From assembly GCF_037414475.1 (NCBI RefSeq), contig NZ_CP147913.1, forward strand, positions 2,914,001 through 2,978,000: a stretch of DNA of 64,000 nt, read 5' to 3'. A program made the position numbers and the translations under genes. This DNA comes from Myxococcus stipitatus. Its GTDB lineage: Bacteria > Myxococcota > Myxococcia > Myxococcales > Myxococcaceae. The notes beneath the pieces were generated by a model. The model was given only the letters and a program-made list of their open reading frames with translations, searched no databases and was not told the origin of the DNA. Each line of letters starts with the position of its first letter. Within the stretch, counting starts at the first letter, position 1. Shown in pieces: positions 8,959-18,900 of this stretch.

Positions 8959-10281
8959 ATGGAACGCCGTCGGAATGATGCGATGTGGATGAAGTGCCTC
9001 GGCCTGGTGTGGTTGGGAGCAGCGGTCGCAGGCTGCGGGTCCGAGGGAGGTGACGACGCGTCGCTGGAGCGGACGCGGAGCGAGCTGGCGGCTTGTTCGT
9101 ATGTGATTACAACGAATACCTACGTGGGTGCGGATTGGTGGGGCACCCTGGTCTTCAAGAACACGGGCGCCAGCGCCATGACGCGTCCGACGGTTGCATT
9201 CGGCGTCCCCAGTGGCGTGACGTGTGACCACGACGAGCCGGGCTGGAGCCACACGCAGAGCGGCAGCACGTGTACCTACTCGCGGACGTCGGACCTGAGC
9301 GTGGCCCCGAACGCGTCGTACACGTTCTATTACTCCACCAACTCCAACCAGAACTTCACCGCGACGAACGTCACCATCAGCGACCCGGGCTGCGGCGGGA
9401 CGGGGCCGGGCCCCAACCCCGACCCGGGCACGGGGATGACGGCCAACCAGAAGAAGGTGGCGGAGGCGCTCACCAGCATCTGGGAGAACAACACGCCCAC
9501 CCTCGCGTATGCGTACGCGGAGAACATCAACGACGGGCGCGGGTACACCAACGGGCGCGCGGGCTTCTGCACGGGCACGGGCGACGCCATCCAGGTCATC
9601 CAGTGCTACAACGCGCGGCGCTCGGCGGCGAACGGCAACGTCATGGCCAAGTACATGCCGGGGCTCACCACCATCAACAACCGCTACCAGTCGACGGGGC
9701 AGAACCAGGGCTCCACGTCGGAGCTCGACTCGGTGGGCAACTGGGTGGCGGACTGGGGCACCAGCTACAACAACACCACGACGCGCGCGGACTTCAAGGC
9801 GTGCCAGGACGAGGTGAGCGACAAGCTCTACTACACGCCCGCCATGAACGAGGCCAACAAGTGGGGCGCCAAGCAGGCCCTGTCGAAGATGGCCCTGTAC
9901 GACGCGAACATCAACCACGGTGAGTCGGGCCTCAAGAGCCTCATCCGCGCCACCAACAACGCGCTCGGCAACAGCGGCCAGGTGGCCCCCGCGGTCGGCT
10001 ACAACGGCATCACCGAGTCGGCGTGGCTCCAGAAGTTCCTGGAGAAGCGCCGCGACGTGCTGGCCGCCGACTCCACGTGGTTGCAGGCCATCGACCGCGT
10101 GGCCGCGTACGAGAAGCAGCGCCGCAAGGGCAACTGGGACCTGTCGCAGCCGGTGCGCAACGACGTGCGCGCGCGCGACTGCTGGAGCACGTCCTACCCC
10201 TTCAGCGGCTACACCGTCCGGCAGATCAACGCGGACGGCACCTGGAGCACGCCGACGTCCTCCACCTTCTCCTGCCAGTAG
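8959..10281 (+). CDS. Lipoprotein GH46-type chitosanase with N-terminal carbohydrate-binding-like domain
   Basis: Secreted endo-hydrolase of chitosan, 440 residues. The lipoprotein signal has its lipobox Cys at residue 26 (AVAGC), so the enzyme is probably membrane-anchored. Residues about 45-145 are rich in Ser/Thr/Asn and look like a beta-sandwich binding domain, joined by a Gly-Pro linker (147-158). The catalytic domain follows: IWENN with Glu176, and NDGRGYTNGRAGFCTGTGD with Asp192, match the general acid Glu and base Asp of GH46; GH80 is the alternative family. The role is probably predation on or use of fungal and chitin-derived walls (inference). Confidence 0.9.
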   Translation: MERRRNDAMWMKCLGLVWLGAAVAGCGSEGGDDASLERTRSELAACSYVITTNTYVGADWWGTLVFKNTGASAMTRPTVAFGVPSGVTCDHDEPGWSHTQSGSTCTYSRTSDLSVAPNASYTFYYSTNSNQNFTATNVTISDPGCGGTGPGPNPDPGTGMTANQKKVAEALTSIWENNTPTLAYAYAENINDGRGYTNGRAGFCTGTGDAIQVIQCYNARRSAANGNVMAKYMPGLTTINNRYQSTGQNQGSTSELDSVGNWVADWGTSYNNTTTRADFKACQDEVSDKLYYTPAMNEANKWGAKQALSKMALYDANINHGESGLKSLIRATNNALGNSGQVAPAVGYNGITESAWLQKFLEKRRDVLAADSTWLQAIDRVAAYEKQRRKGNWDLSQPVRNDVRARDCWSTSYPFSGYTVRQINADGTWSTPTSSTFSCQ

Positions 10282-10294
10282 CGCGGTGAGACGA

Positions 10295-10321
10295 GGCCCG
10301 GGGCCCGTCCGGCTCCGGGCC
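10295..10321 (+). terminator. Possible hairpin after chitosanase gene
   Basis: GGCCCGG (10295-10301) can pair with CCGGGCC (10315-10321) 13 bp after the chitosanase stop. G+C here is so high that chance stems are common, and no T-run follows. Confidence 0.35.
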
Positions 10322-10411
10322 CGGTGAGGGGGCGAGCGCCGCCCCACCCGCCCTCCAGGCGCCGAAGAAGGACCGCGCCAGGAGGGCCTTCCGCTAGAGT
10401 CGGCGCCACGC

Positions 10412-11890
10412 ATGAGCGCGGCACCCCGCAGGGCCTTTTACTGGAGGGACTTCCCCAGCCGGCTGTCGACCCGGCTCCTCCTGGCGTTCCTGGTGCCCGC
10501 CCTGCTCTTCCTCGCGGTGACGGGCATCGCCGTCTACCAGCTGGCGCGCTCCATCCTGGAAGAGGAGCTGGGCACCAGCCTGTCCAACATCGCCGCGACC
10601 ACCGCCAGCCAGGTCCACGGCGAGCGCATGCTCACCATCGAGCCCGGTGACGACGTGGGCGGCACGCGCACGTGGCGCAACCTGGTGCGCCTCTTGGAGA
10701 GCATGCGCGAGGCCAGCGGCGTGCGCCGCGTCTTCGCGGTGGACGTCCAGGGCCGCGTGCGCGTGGACGTGGGCGGAGGGCTTCCAGTGGGCGTGGAGGT
10801 GCCGGAGCTCGCGCGGGACAAGCTGGAGCTGGAGCGCGTCTTCTCCGGCCAGCACGCCGCCAGCCAGGTCCTCTTCACCGGCTCCGACGGGCGTCTGTAC
10901 AAGACGGGCTATGCCCCCATCTCCCACGGGGGCAAGGTGGTGGGAGCCGTGGGCGTGGAGGGCAGCGCCGCCTTCTTCGGGCCCCTGCAGCGCATGTCCC
11001 GCACCTTCACCGTCATGGGCGCGGTGGCGCTGGCGGCGCTCGCCATCATCGCCCTGCTCACCGCGAGGGGACTCGCCCGCCCGCTGCGGCGACTGATGGA
11101 CTCCGCGCTGCGCATCGGCCGGGGAGACCTCACCACGCCCGTGCCGCCGGAGCCCACGCTGGAGATTGGCGTGTTGGCGCGCGAGCTGGAGGTGATGCGA
11201 GGCGCCCTGGAGAGCCGGGACAGGCAGCTGAAGATGATGCTCGCGGGCGTGGCCCACGAGGTGCGCAATCCCCTGGGAGGCATCTCGCTCTTCTCCGGCC
11301 TCTTGCAGGAGGACCTGAAGGCGGGCGCACACGCGGAGGCCCAGGAGCACGTCGCGCGCATCCAGCGCGAGGCCGCCTTCCTCCAGCGCATCGTCGAGGA
11401 CTTCCTCGCCTTCGCGCGCGAACAGCCCGTCACGCGCGCTCCGGTGGAGGCCCCCGCCCTGCTGTCCGTCGTGCGGGAGCTGCTGTCCGCCGACGCGAGC
11501 GCCCGCGACATCACCCTGGAGGTGGAGGCCGCGCCCGCGGTGCTGGAGGCCGACGGAAGCCTGCTCACCGCGGCCGTGCTCAACCTGGTGAAGAACGCGG
11601 TGCAGGCCTCGCCCGACGGAGGACGCGTGCGAATCCGCGGCTCCGAACAGGACGGCCGCTACGCCATCCGCGTGCACGACGCCGGCGGAGGTGTGCCCCC
11701 GTCCGAGCACGAGCGCATCTTCGAGCCCTTCTTCACCACCCGGGAGAAGGGCACCGGCCTGGGCCTGCCCCTGGCGCGAAAAATCGCCCGGGCTCACGGC
11801 GGCGAGCTGCAGCTGACCTCGAGCCCGGGCGACACCACCTTCACCCTCACGCTGCCCCTGTGGACCGCGTCCCTCAGCCCGCCACGTTGA
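10412..11890 (+). CDS. Membrane sensor histidine kinase with periplasmic domain and HAMP
   Basis: A protein of 492 residues: TM1 (about 21-45), a periplasmic sensor domain of about 155 residues, TM2 (about 201-218), HAMP (219-275), HisKA with AHEVRNPLGG (His282), and HATPase_c with an NLVKNAVQAS N-box, DAGGGV G1 box and GTGLGLPLA G2 box. No response regulator gene is adjacent, so it is an orphan kinase; the NtrC-type regulator at 15619 is a possible partner by architecture only. The last 17 bp overlap the 3' end of the convergent chemoreceptor gene. Confidence 0.92.
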   Translation: MSAAPRRAFYWRDFPSRLSTRLLLAFLVPALLFLAVTGIAVYQLARSILEEELGTSLSNIAATTASQVHGERMLTIEPGDDVGGTRTWRNLVRLLESMREASGVRRVFAVDVQGRVRVDVGGGLPVGVEVPELARDKLELERVFSGQHAASQVLFTGSDGRLYKTGYAPISHGGKVVGAVGVEGSAAFFGPLQRMSRTFTVMGAVALAALAIIALLTARGLARPLRRLMDSALRIGRGDLTTPVPPEPTLEIGVLARELEVMRGALESRDRQLKMMLAGVAHEVRNPLGGISLFSGLLQEDLKAGAHAEAQEHVARIQREAAFLQRIVEDFLAFAREQPVTRAPVEAPALLSVVRELLSADASARDITLEVEAAPAVLEADGSLLTAAVLNLVKNAVQASPDGGRVRIRGSEQDGRYAIRVHDAGGGVPPSEHERIFEPFFTTREKGTGLGLPLARKIARAHGGELQLTSSPGDTTFTLTLPLWTASLSPPR

Positions 11891-13664
11891 ACTCGCGCGC
11901 CATCTGCCCCACCTCGCCGGAGACGTGGGCCAGCGTGCGGGTGGCCTCGCGGGTGGACTCCAGCCGCTTCATCGTGACGTCCATGATGTGAGACAGGTCG
12001 GCGATGGCGGTGGAAATCTGGGTGATGCCCGCGTTCTGCTGCGTCACGGCGGCGGCGATCTGCCGGGCCGCGGCGGAGTTCTCCTGCGACATGAGGGACA
12101 GCTCTCGCAGGGAGCTCCCCGAGGCCCGCATCTGGTCCAGGCCCGTGCCGATGGTGTTGACGCTCTCGGTGCCCATGCGCGCCGCGTCCCGGATGCCCGC
12201 GCCGATGTCGTGGAGGATGCCGCGGATGCGCTGCGTGGACTGGATGGACTGGTCGGCCAGCGCGCGGACCTCCCGCGCCACCACCGCGAAGCCCTTGCCG
12301 TGCTCGCCCGAGCGCGCCGCTTCGATGGCCGCGTTGACGGCCAGCACGTGGGACTGCGCGGCCAGGTCCTTCACCGTCTCGGTGATGTCCGCGATTTGCG
12401 TGGCGCTGTCCGCGAGCTTCGCCAACCGCTGCTGGATTCCATCCACCGCGGCGCGAATGTCCTCCAGGCCCGCCATGCTCCGCTCCACCGCGGCCTCCCC
12501 TTGGAGGCCCATCTCCTCCGCGCGCCGGGCCACCTGGAGCACCACCTCCGCCCGGTCCGCCGCCATGCGCGACGTGCGGCGAATCTCCTCGGACGTCACC
12601 TGCGCCTCATGCAGCGCGGCGGCCTGCCGGGTGAAGCCCTCCTGCTGCTCGTCATTCGCCGCGTGCAGGTGGCTTCCCGCCTCGCCCAGCCGCGCCGCGG
12701 ACGACTGGAGCATCAGGGGGAGCTGCCGCAGCCGCGCCAGCACCGCGTTCATCCCCGACGCCAGGTCTCCAATCTCATCCGTGGACACCCACGCGGGAGC
12801 GACGATACGGCCCGCGGCCACGGACTCGATGGCCGTGCGCACCGCCTCCGCCGCGCGGGCCTGACGCCGCGCCAGCAGCCACATGGTGATGCCCGGCAGC
12901 AGCAAGAGGCCCCCCACCCACACCAGGCTGAAGGCCAGCTCCCCCGCGAGCACACCGCCCAACTCCATCAACATCCGCGCGGACCGCAGCGCCCCTTCCG
13001 CCAGCAGCTCCGCGTGCAGCATGTCCCGGACGGACTCCAGCTTCACCATCACCACGAAGCCGCTCAACATCAGCGCCGCGAAGATGGAGCCGCCGAACGT
13101 GAAGGGCAGGAACCACGACTGCCTCGGCCACGACATGCCGCCCCCCGGAGGCATCCGCGTCGCGTCCCGGCGCTGCTCCTCCAGCGCCAGCGGCAGGAAC
13201 AGCCGCTCCATCGACACGCTGATGGGAAAGCCCAACAGCACGCCACAGCACGCACCGATGAGCGTGCCCACCAGCACCATCGACAGCGGCTTGTTCCACG
13301 TCACACACACGTGGATGGAGAACCAGATGCCGCCCAATGTCCATGCGACCCAGGAGGTCCCTACCGCGATGCGCCATGGCAGCCGCAGGATACTCTCCAG
13401 CCTGGACCCAGGAGGTTCTCCCGGACGCGCACGCAGCGCGCTGCCCACCAGCCACCGCATCAACAGGACGGGATACAGCACACCCAACCCCATGAGGATG
13501 GGCGGTAATACCCAGGCGACGGTCTTCACGCCCTCCCAACCGGTGACCCCCAGCGTCATCCCGTTGAGGTAGGCGGCGACAGGTGCTGCGGGCACCACCC
13601 AGACCAGGAACACCTTCAGCGCGCGCCACCGATACTCGCGAATCACTTGCTCACTGAAACACAT
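11874..13664 (-). CDS. Methyl-accepting chemotaxis protein with polytopic N-terminus
   Basis: A protein of 596 residues. The N-terminal half (about 1-270) has roughly six hydrophobic helices, unlike the two-TM periplasmic-sensor layout. It is followed by a HAMP-like segment near STDEIGDLASGMNAVLARL and a long methylation/signalling coiled coil. The conserved hairpin IEAARSGEHGKGF starts near residue 447, ending in REVRALADQS. No CheW, CheA or CheR gene is adjacent, so it would feed a remote chemosensory system. The ATG at 13662-13664 has a GGAAGG site; upstream in-frame starts add non-membrane sequence. Confidence 0.9.
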   Translation of the reverse strand: MCFSEQVIREYRWRALKVFLVWVVPAAPVAAYLNGMTLGVTGWEGVKTVAWVLPPILMGLGVLYPVLLMRWLVGSALRARPGEPPGSRLESILRLPWRIAVGTSWVAWTLGGIWFSIHVCVTWNKPLSMVLVGTLIGACCGVLLGFPISVSMERLFLPLALEEQRRDATRMPPGGGMSWPRQSWFLPFTFGGSIFAALMLSGFVVMVKLESVRDMLHAELLAEGALRSARMLMELGGVLAGELAFSLVWVGGLLLLPGITMWLLARRQARAAEAVRTAIESVAAGRIVAPAWVSTDEIGDLASGMNAVLARLRQLPLMLQSSAARLGEAGSHLHAANDEQQEGFTRQAAALHEAQVTSEEIRRTSRMAADRAEVVLQVARRAEEMGLQGEAAVERSMAGLEDIRAAVDGIQQRLAKLADSATQIADITETVKDLAAQSHVLAVNAAIEAARSGEHGKGFAVVAREVRALADQSIQSTQRIRGILHDIGAGIRDAARMGTESVNTIGTGLDQMRASGSSLRELSLMSQENSAAARQIAAAVTQQNAGITQISTAIADLSHIMDVTMKRLESTREATRTLAHVSGEVGQMAREFNVAG

Positions 13665-13873
13665 ACGGGCCGCCTTCCCGCGCCACTCCCCCATGGGCGC
13701 GGTGATTCCACCCATCTGGATGGAGCCGGCCTTTTCCGCGCGCATCCCACGGCGCGCGGAACCAATCTCGGCCGCATGGTTCCAGACAGTGCGCTCACGA
13801 AATCTGAGCGCTACACAAAAGGCATACACATCAGGAAAAATCCGCTTTTCACGCCAAGAATGCGCGGCGTTTC

Positions 13874-14650
13874 CTAGTCGGCGCAGCAGGCGCGGATGGC
13901 GGCGGTGTACAGGCGCAGCGACTTGCGCGCGGCGGCTGTCACCCGCGCGGGTTCATCCTCGTGCGGGTCCGTGGAGAGCTTGAGGATTTCGAGCGCCTCC
14001 ACCGGGTGCATGTCGTCGTAGCGCGCGTGGGCCTTGAGCCACATCATGGAGGCGGCGTCGATGCGGGCCCCATCCGCGGCGTAGGCCCGGAAGGGCTCCA
14101 GGACCTCGCGGGTCCACACGCCGGTGATGCTCTCGATGGCCCAGTTGGTGGCGGCCACCCCCTCCGCCAGCGTGCCGTGCACGCACGTGTCGAGCAGGTG
14201 CTCATGGAGTGCCCGCACCTCGGGCAGCGGTCGCACGCGGAAGAGCAGCTCCGGCTCCACGCCTATCGCACGCACCCAGTCGATGAACCACTCGGCGTGT
14301 TTCGCCTCGACGCCCAGGTTCTGCAACAGCCAGCGGCGCACGCTCGCATCGCCCGGGGATTGCCCATACGTCGTCTTCGCCAGGGACAATCCCATGTACC
14401 GGGGGAAGGACTCGACGATGAGGAAGAACTGCGACAACACGCGCCGCCAGTAGAAGAGCGGCGGGCGCAAGCCGGCCGCGGTATCACGAAACAAGGGAGG
14501 CCAGCAGGCCGCGTCCCAGTCCCTGCGTGTCGCGTCCAGCAGCGACTCCATCCAGCGAGGGTGCGGCGTGGGCGTGAGGGGCGGGGGCGCGTAGCGACGG
14601 GAGGGGACGGTGAGCGTGGGGACATTCACTTCCGGGCCGGGAGAGGTCAT
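13874..14650 (-). CDS. TenA/PqqC-like heme-oxygenase-fold protein, putative diiron oxidase
   Basis: A cytosolic, all-helical protein of 258 residues. Carboxylate and histidine positions fit a heme-oxygenase-like diiron (HDO/CADD-type) site: Glu80 (IVESFPRY), Glu115 and His118 (VEAKHAEW), Glu173 (NWAIESI), and His208, Asp212 and His215 in KAHARYDDMHPVEAL. TenA thiaminase and PqqC are relatives, but the cysteine of TenA is not evident and no thi or pqq genes are nearby. The substrate is unknown. The ATG at 14648-14650 has an AAGGAG about 12 nt upstream. Annotation as a redox enzyme is inference from the ligand pattern. Confidence 0.7.
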   Translation of the reverse strand: MTSPGPEVNVPTLTVPSRRYAPPPLTPTPHPRWMESLLDATRRDWDAACWPPLFRDTAAGLRPPLFYWRRVLSQFFLIVESFPRYMGLSLAKTTYGQSPGDASVRRWLLQNLGVEAKHAEWFIDWVRAIGVEPELLFRVRPLPEVRALHEHLLDTCVHGTLAEGVAATNWAIESITGVWTREVLEPFRAYAADGARIDAASMMWLKAHARYDDMHPVEALEILKLSTDPHEDEPARVTAAARKSLRLYTAAIRACCAD

Positions 14651-14875
14651 GGAACCACGATGCTCCTTGTCTCCAGCGGGACGAGGACCGACATGGTTCC
14701 CCTCACGCGCCGAAGCGGCCCCAAACTGGTGACAGCGCCTTCATCCCGCCACGACTCTGTTCGCGTGCAACGCTTTCGCGACGGCCTTGTTTCACAATTC
14801 GGCCAGCACCACTCAACCCCTGTTCCCCGCGCCACATCGCCGGTGGACCTACGGGCCACCGCGAGCCACGTCCGC

Positions 14876-15457
14876 TCACGGTGTGCGAGACATCACCAGA
14901 CGCCGCGCCTTGTCGAGCATGCGTCGCAGAGGTGCCTCATCGGCGCGTGAGAGCGCCTCCTCCCATGTGAGCCATTGCGCGCCTGAAGACTCGGAAGGGT
15001 CATGCGCGAGCGACTCCGGGTCCTCCGCGTACACGAGGTAGCGCACATCCAGGTGCAGGTGCTCGGGCTCGTCGCGCCGTGCGGGAATGGTGTGGACATC
15101 CACGTCCAGCGGGCGGGGCGCGGTGGGGTGGAGCTGGATGCGGCAGCCGGTCTCCTCGCGGGCCTCGCGCAGCGCGGTGGCCTGCATGTCTCCACCGTCC
15201 ACCGCGTCCGAGTGCCCTCCAGGCTGAAGCCAGCGATTGAGCTTGCCGTGCAGCACCAGCAACACGCGCGAGCCCTCCGGGTCCACCACCACGGCGCTGC
15301 CGGTGAAGTGGGCTTCGGGTTGCGCGCGGGAGAAAGGGGACGGCAGCGTCGCCGCGTGGTGGCGCATCAGCTCCAGGTCCTGGCGCTCCTTGGCATCCTC
15401 GGGGACATGGCGGGCAAGCAGCTCTCGCAAGAGCGGGGCGGTGTTCGGGGAATCCAT
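14876..15457 (-). CDS. NUDIX hydrolase
   Basis: A cytosolic hydrolase of 193 residues for nucleoside-diphosphate-linked substrates. The Nudix helix REAREETG is intact and preceded by the PGGHSD loop. The glutamate usually found seven residues before REAREETG is replaced by glycine, as in the branch of the family with a PGGH-x-D signature. Substrate cannot be predicted. It lies between the TenA-like gene on the same strand and the divergent NtrC-type gene. Confidence 0.88.
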   Translation of the reverse strand: MDSPNTAPLLRELLARHVPEDAKERQDLELMRHHAATLPSPFSRAQPEAHFTGSAVVVDPEGSRVLLVLHGKLNRWLQPGGHSDAVDGGDMQATALREAREETGCRIQLHPTAPRPLDVDVHTIPARRDEPEHLHLDVRYLVYAEDPESLAHDPSESSGAQWLTWEEALSRADEAPLRRMLDKARRLVMSRTP

Positions 15458-15618
15458 GCGGGCTCACGTATCGCTGGGGGGCCCTCGTGCGCCAGCGCCT
15501 TCTGGAAGCGGCCGTTCATCCCGGACCGGTGTAGGGTGCCGCCCCAGGTGTGCTCTCATGCGAGCGCACCACCGGGGCGGCCGGAGCCCCCGGAAGTCCC
15601 GAGGAACCGAGCAACTGC

Positions 15619-17025
<1,407 letters not shown>

Positions 17026-17168
17026 GTCTCGAAAATCCGTGACCCAGGGCCCCCTCCCCGTGACTTTCCACCGCCACCCCTTCCCCACCCGTCCCCACCC
17101 CGGGCGCCCAGGCTCCTGGAATCCCAGCGCTTTTCCGGGTGCGGGGGGAGGGGACTGGAAGAGCGGGC

Positions 17169-17184
17169 TGGCATCTGGCTTGCT
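17169..17184 (+). promoter_or_regulatory. Sigma-54-like -24/-12 element
   Basis: TGGCATctggcTTGCT has the GG-N10-GC spacing of a sigma-54 promoter and lies just upstream of the gene at 17200. The predicted start of transcription would fall near 17194, after the ribosome site, so the message would be almost leaderless. That geometry is a strong argument for coincidence or for a later translation start. Confidence 0.3.
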
Positions 17185-17199
17185 CTCGGGAGGTTGTTG

Positions 17200-18258
17200 A
17201 TGAATCTCCGCCCCCTCGTGCTGGCGTTGTGCCTGCAACTGGGCGTGCCCGCGTGGGGCGCGTCCGGCGTGGAGTCGGCGCGTGCCCGGGCCCAGGTGGC
17301 GAGGGCGGAGGCGCGGACGCTGAGGACGCAGCAGCAGGGCCTGCGCGACGAGCTCCAGTCGGTCTCCACGCGCATCCAGACGCTGAAGGCCGAGCGCCAG
17401 GGGAGCCTCACCGCGGGCACGGAGCTGGAGTCGGCGCTGCGGCGCTCGCAGGAACTGAGCGGCTCGCTGACGCGGCTGGCGCAGGCGGTGTCCACGGCGG
17501 AGGGCGAGTCGGAGCGCGCGCACGTCGCGCTGCACCAGGCGCTGTCGGAGGAGCTGGCGCGGCTGCGGGGCGCGTGGGACGGCACGGCGGACCGGGATGC
17601 GCGCGCGCGGCTGCTGGAGGCCATGCGCACCACCCGCGCGGAGCGGGACGCGGTGCGCGCGGCGCTGCCGGCCTCGCAGGTGCCCATGCTGGACAAGGCG
17701 ACGTCGGGCGGAGATGACCCCGAGGATTTGCTGGCGCAGGCGGACGCGCTGCGCGACGCCGAGGACAAGGTTCGCGAGCGGCTCAAGCTCCTGCGCGCGC
17801 ACATCACCGAGGTGCGCGAGGAGAAGGACCTGGACCGCCGGATGAGCGACTTCCTCGGCGAGGAGTCCATGTTCGACGAGCAGGACCGCCGGCTGCGGGT
17901 GCGCATGCGCTCGGACCGGAGCATCCAGGTGGAGCCCACCTCCCGCGATGGCAGCCCGTTCCTCGCGGAAGGGACGGCGGGGGGCCCGCCGCCGCAGGTG
18001 GGAGGCAACCCCAACTATCCTGGGAACCCGGGCCCGGACGGCCCCTCCACCCCCACGTCGCCAGACTCGACGTCCTTGCGCGCCACGGACCGGCGGCCCC
18101 AAGTCGAGGCCGTGCGCGCGCAGATGCTGGCGGCCGGAGGACCGGTGAACCTGTCGCAGATGGAGGACGAGGCGCGCCGGCTGGAGTCCCTCGCCCGGGA
18201 GCTGGACCGTCGGGCCAGCGACATGGAGCACCGCGCCCGGGAGCTCGCGGCGCCCTGA
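17200..18258 (+). CDS. Secreted coiled-coil protein of unknown function
   Basis: A protein of 352 residues. The signal peptide is LRPLVLALCLQLGVPAWGA, and long heptad-like coiled coils cover about 22-150 and 175-225 (Ala/Arg/Glu/Leu-rich). A Pro/Gly/Asn-rich flexible stretch follows at about 260-295, then a final helix of about 45 residues rich in Arg and Glu. The ATG at 17200 has GGGAGG 7 nt upstream; two TTG codons precede it. It resembles no enzyme I know, and a periplasmic scaffold or spacer is the simplest reading. It ends 3 bp from the convergent lipoprotein gene. Confidence 0.75.
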   Translation: MNLRPLVLALCLQLGVPAWGASGVESARARAQVARAEARTLRTQQQGLRDELQSVSTRIQTLKAERQGSLTAGTELESALRRSQELSGSLTRLAQAVSTAEGESERAHVALHQALSEELARLRGAWDGTADRDARARLLEAMRTTRAERDAVRAALPASQVPMLDKATSGGDDPEDLLAQADALRDAEDKVRERLKLLRAHITEVREEKDLDRRMSDFLGEESMFDEQDRRLRVRMRSDRSIQVEPTSRDGSPFLAEGTAGGPPPQVGGNPNYPGNPGPDGPSTPTSPDSTSLRATDRRPQVEAVRAQMLAAGGPVNLSQMEDEARRLESLARELDRRASDMEHRARELAAP

Positions 18259-18261
18259 GCG

Positions 18262-18801
18262 CTAGAGCAACCCGGACTCGACCTCCAACCGCACCACCGC
18301 GCGCAGCCGCACCTCGCGCTCCGGAGTGCGCCCCTTGCCGCGGATGATGATGCTCATGGTCGGCGCGGCCACGTACGGCTGAAGCTCCAGGTCCACCAGG
18401 TCCAACCGCAAGGTGGGGTTGGGGGGACGCAGGTTGGAGTTGTTGAGGTTGCTCTTCGAGGCGATGCGCGCCTCGCGGTCCCCCGCCCGGACGTAGAACT
18501 CCACGGTGTCCAGGAACGTGAAGTCCACGTCGTTGGGGCTGACAATCTGGAGTGACAGGGAGTCGACATGAACGGACGTCACTTCGTTCTTCGTCAGACT
18601 CTGGTTCTTGAAGTCCTGGTTCTGGTCGAAGTCCATTCCCGCCAGGCTGCTGATGGGGGGGAAGGCGTTGAGCTCGGTGCCGCCGCCCGGCAGGCTCGCG
18701 GGAACGGTGGTCTCGCCCCTGAGCTCGGTGATGAATGACGACTGGGCGCAGGCGGCAAGCCCCAGGCCGACCGCCGCGGCGAGGAGTGAGACAGGGCGCA
18801 T
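18262..18801 (-). CDS. Hypothetical lipoprotein
   Basis: A protein of 179 residues. The signal peptide has a lipobox LAAC (Cys near residue 18). The mature part is beta-rich, with alternating hydrophobic residues such as SLSLQIVSPNDVDFTFLDTVEFYVRAG and an RLDLVDLELQPYVAAPTMSIIIRGKG segment, suggesting an immunoglobulin-like or beta-sandwich fold. The family is unknown to me. The ATG at 18799-18801 was chosen because it starts the signal peptide; the ribosome site is weak. It is divergent from the beta-barrel gene at 18901 with about 100 bp between. Confidence 0.75.
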   Translation of the reverse strand: MRPVSLLAAAVGLGLAACAQSSFITELRGETTVPASLPGGGTELNAFPPISSLAGMDFDQNQDFKNQSLTKNEVTSVHVDSLSLQIVSPNDVDFTFLDTVEFYVRAGDREARIASKSNLNNSNLRPPNPTLRLDLVDLELQPYVAAPTMSIIIRGKGRTPEREVRLRAVVRLEVESGLL

Positions 18802-18900
18802 TTCAACAATGTACCGGGCGGCAGGCATGCCGTCACTGGCGCCAACCGGGCAGTCGGGCCTGTCCTCCCGTGAGTGGGGCATGGAAGCAGGAGGCCAGCT

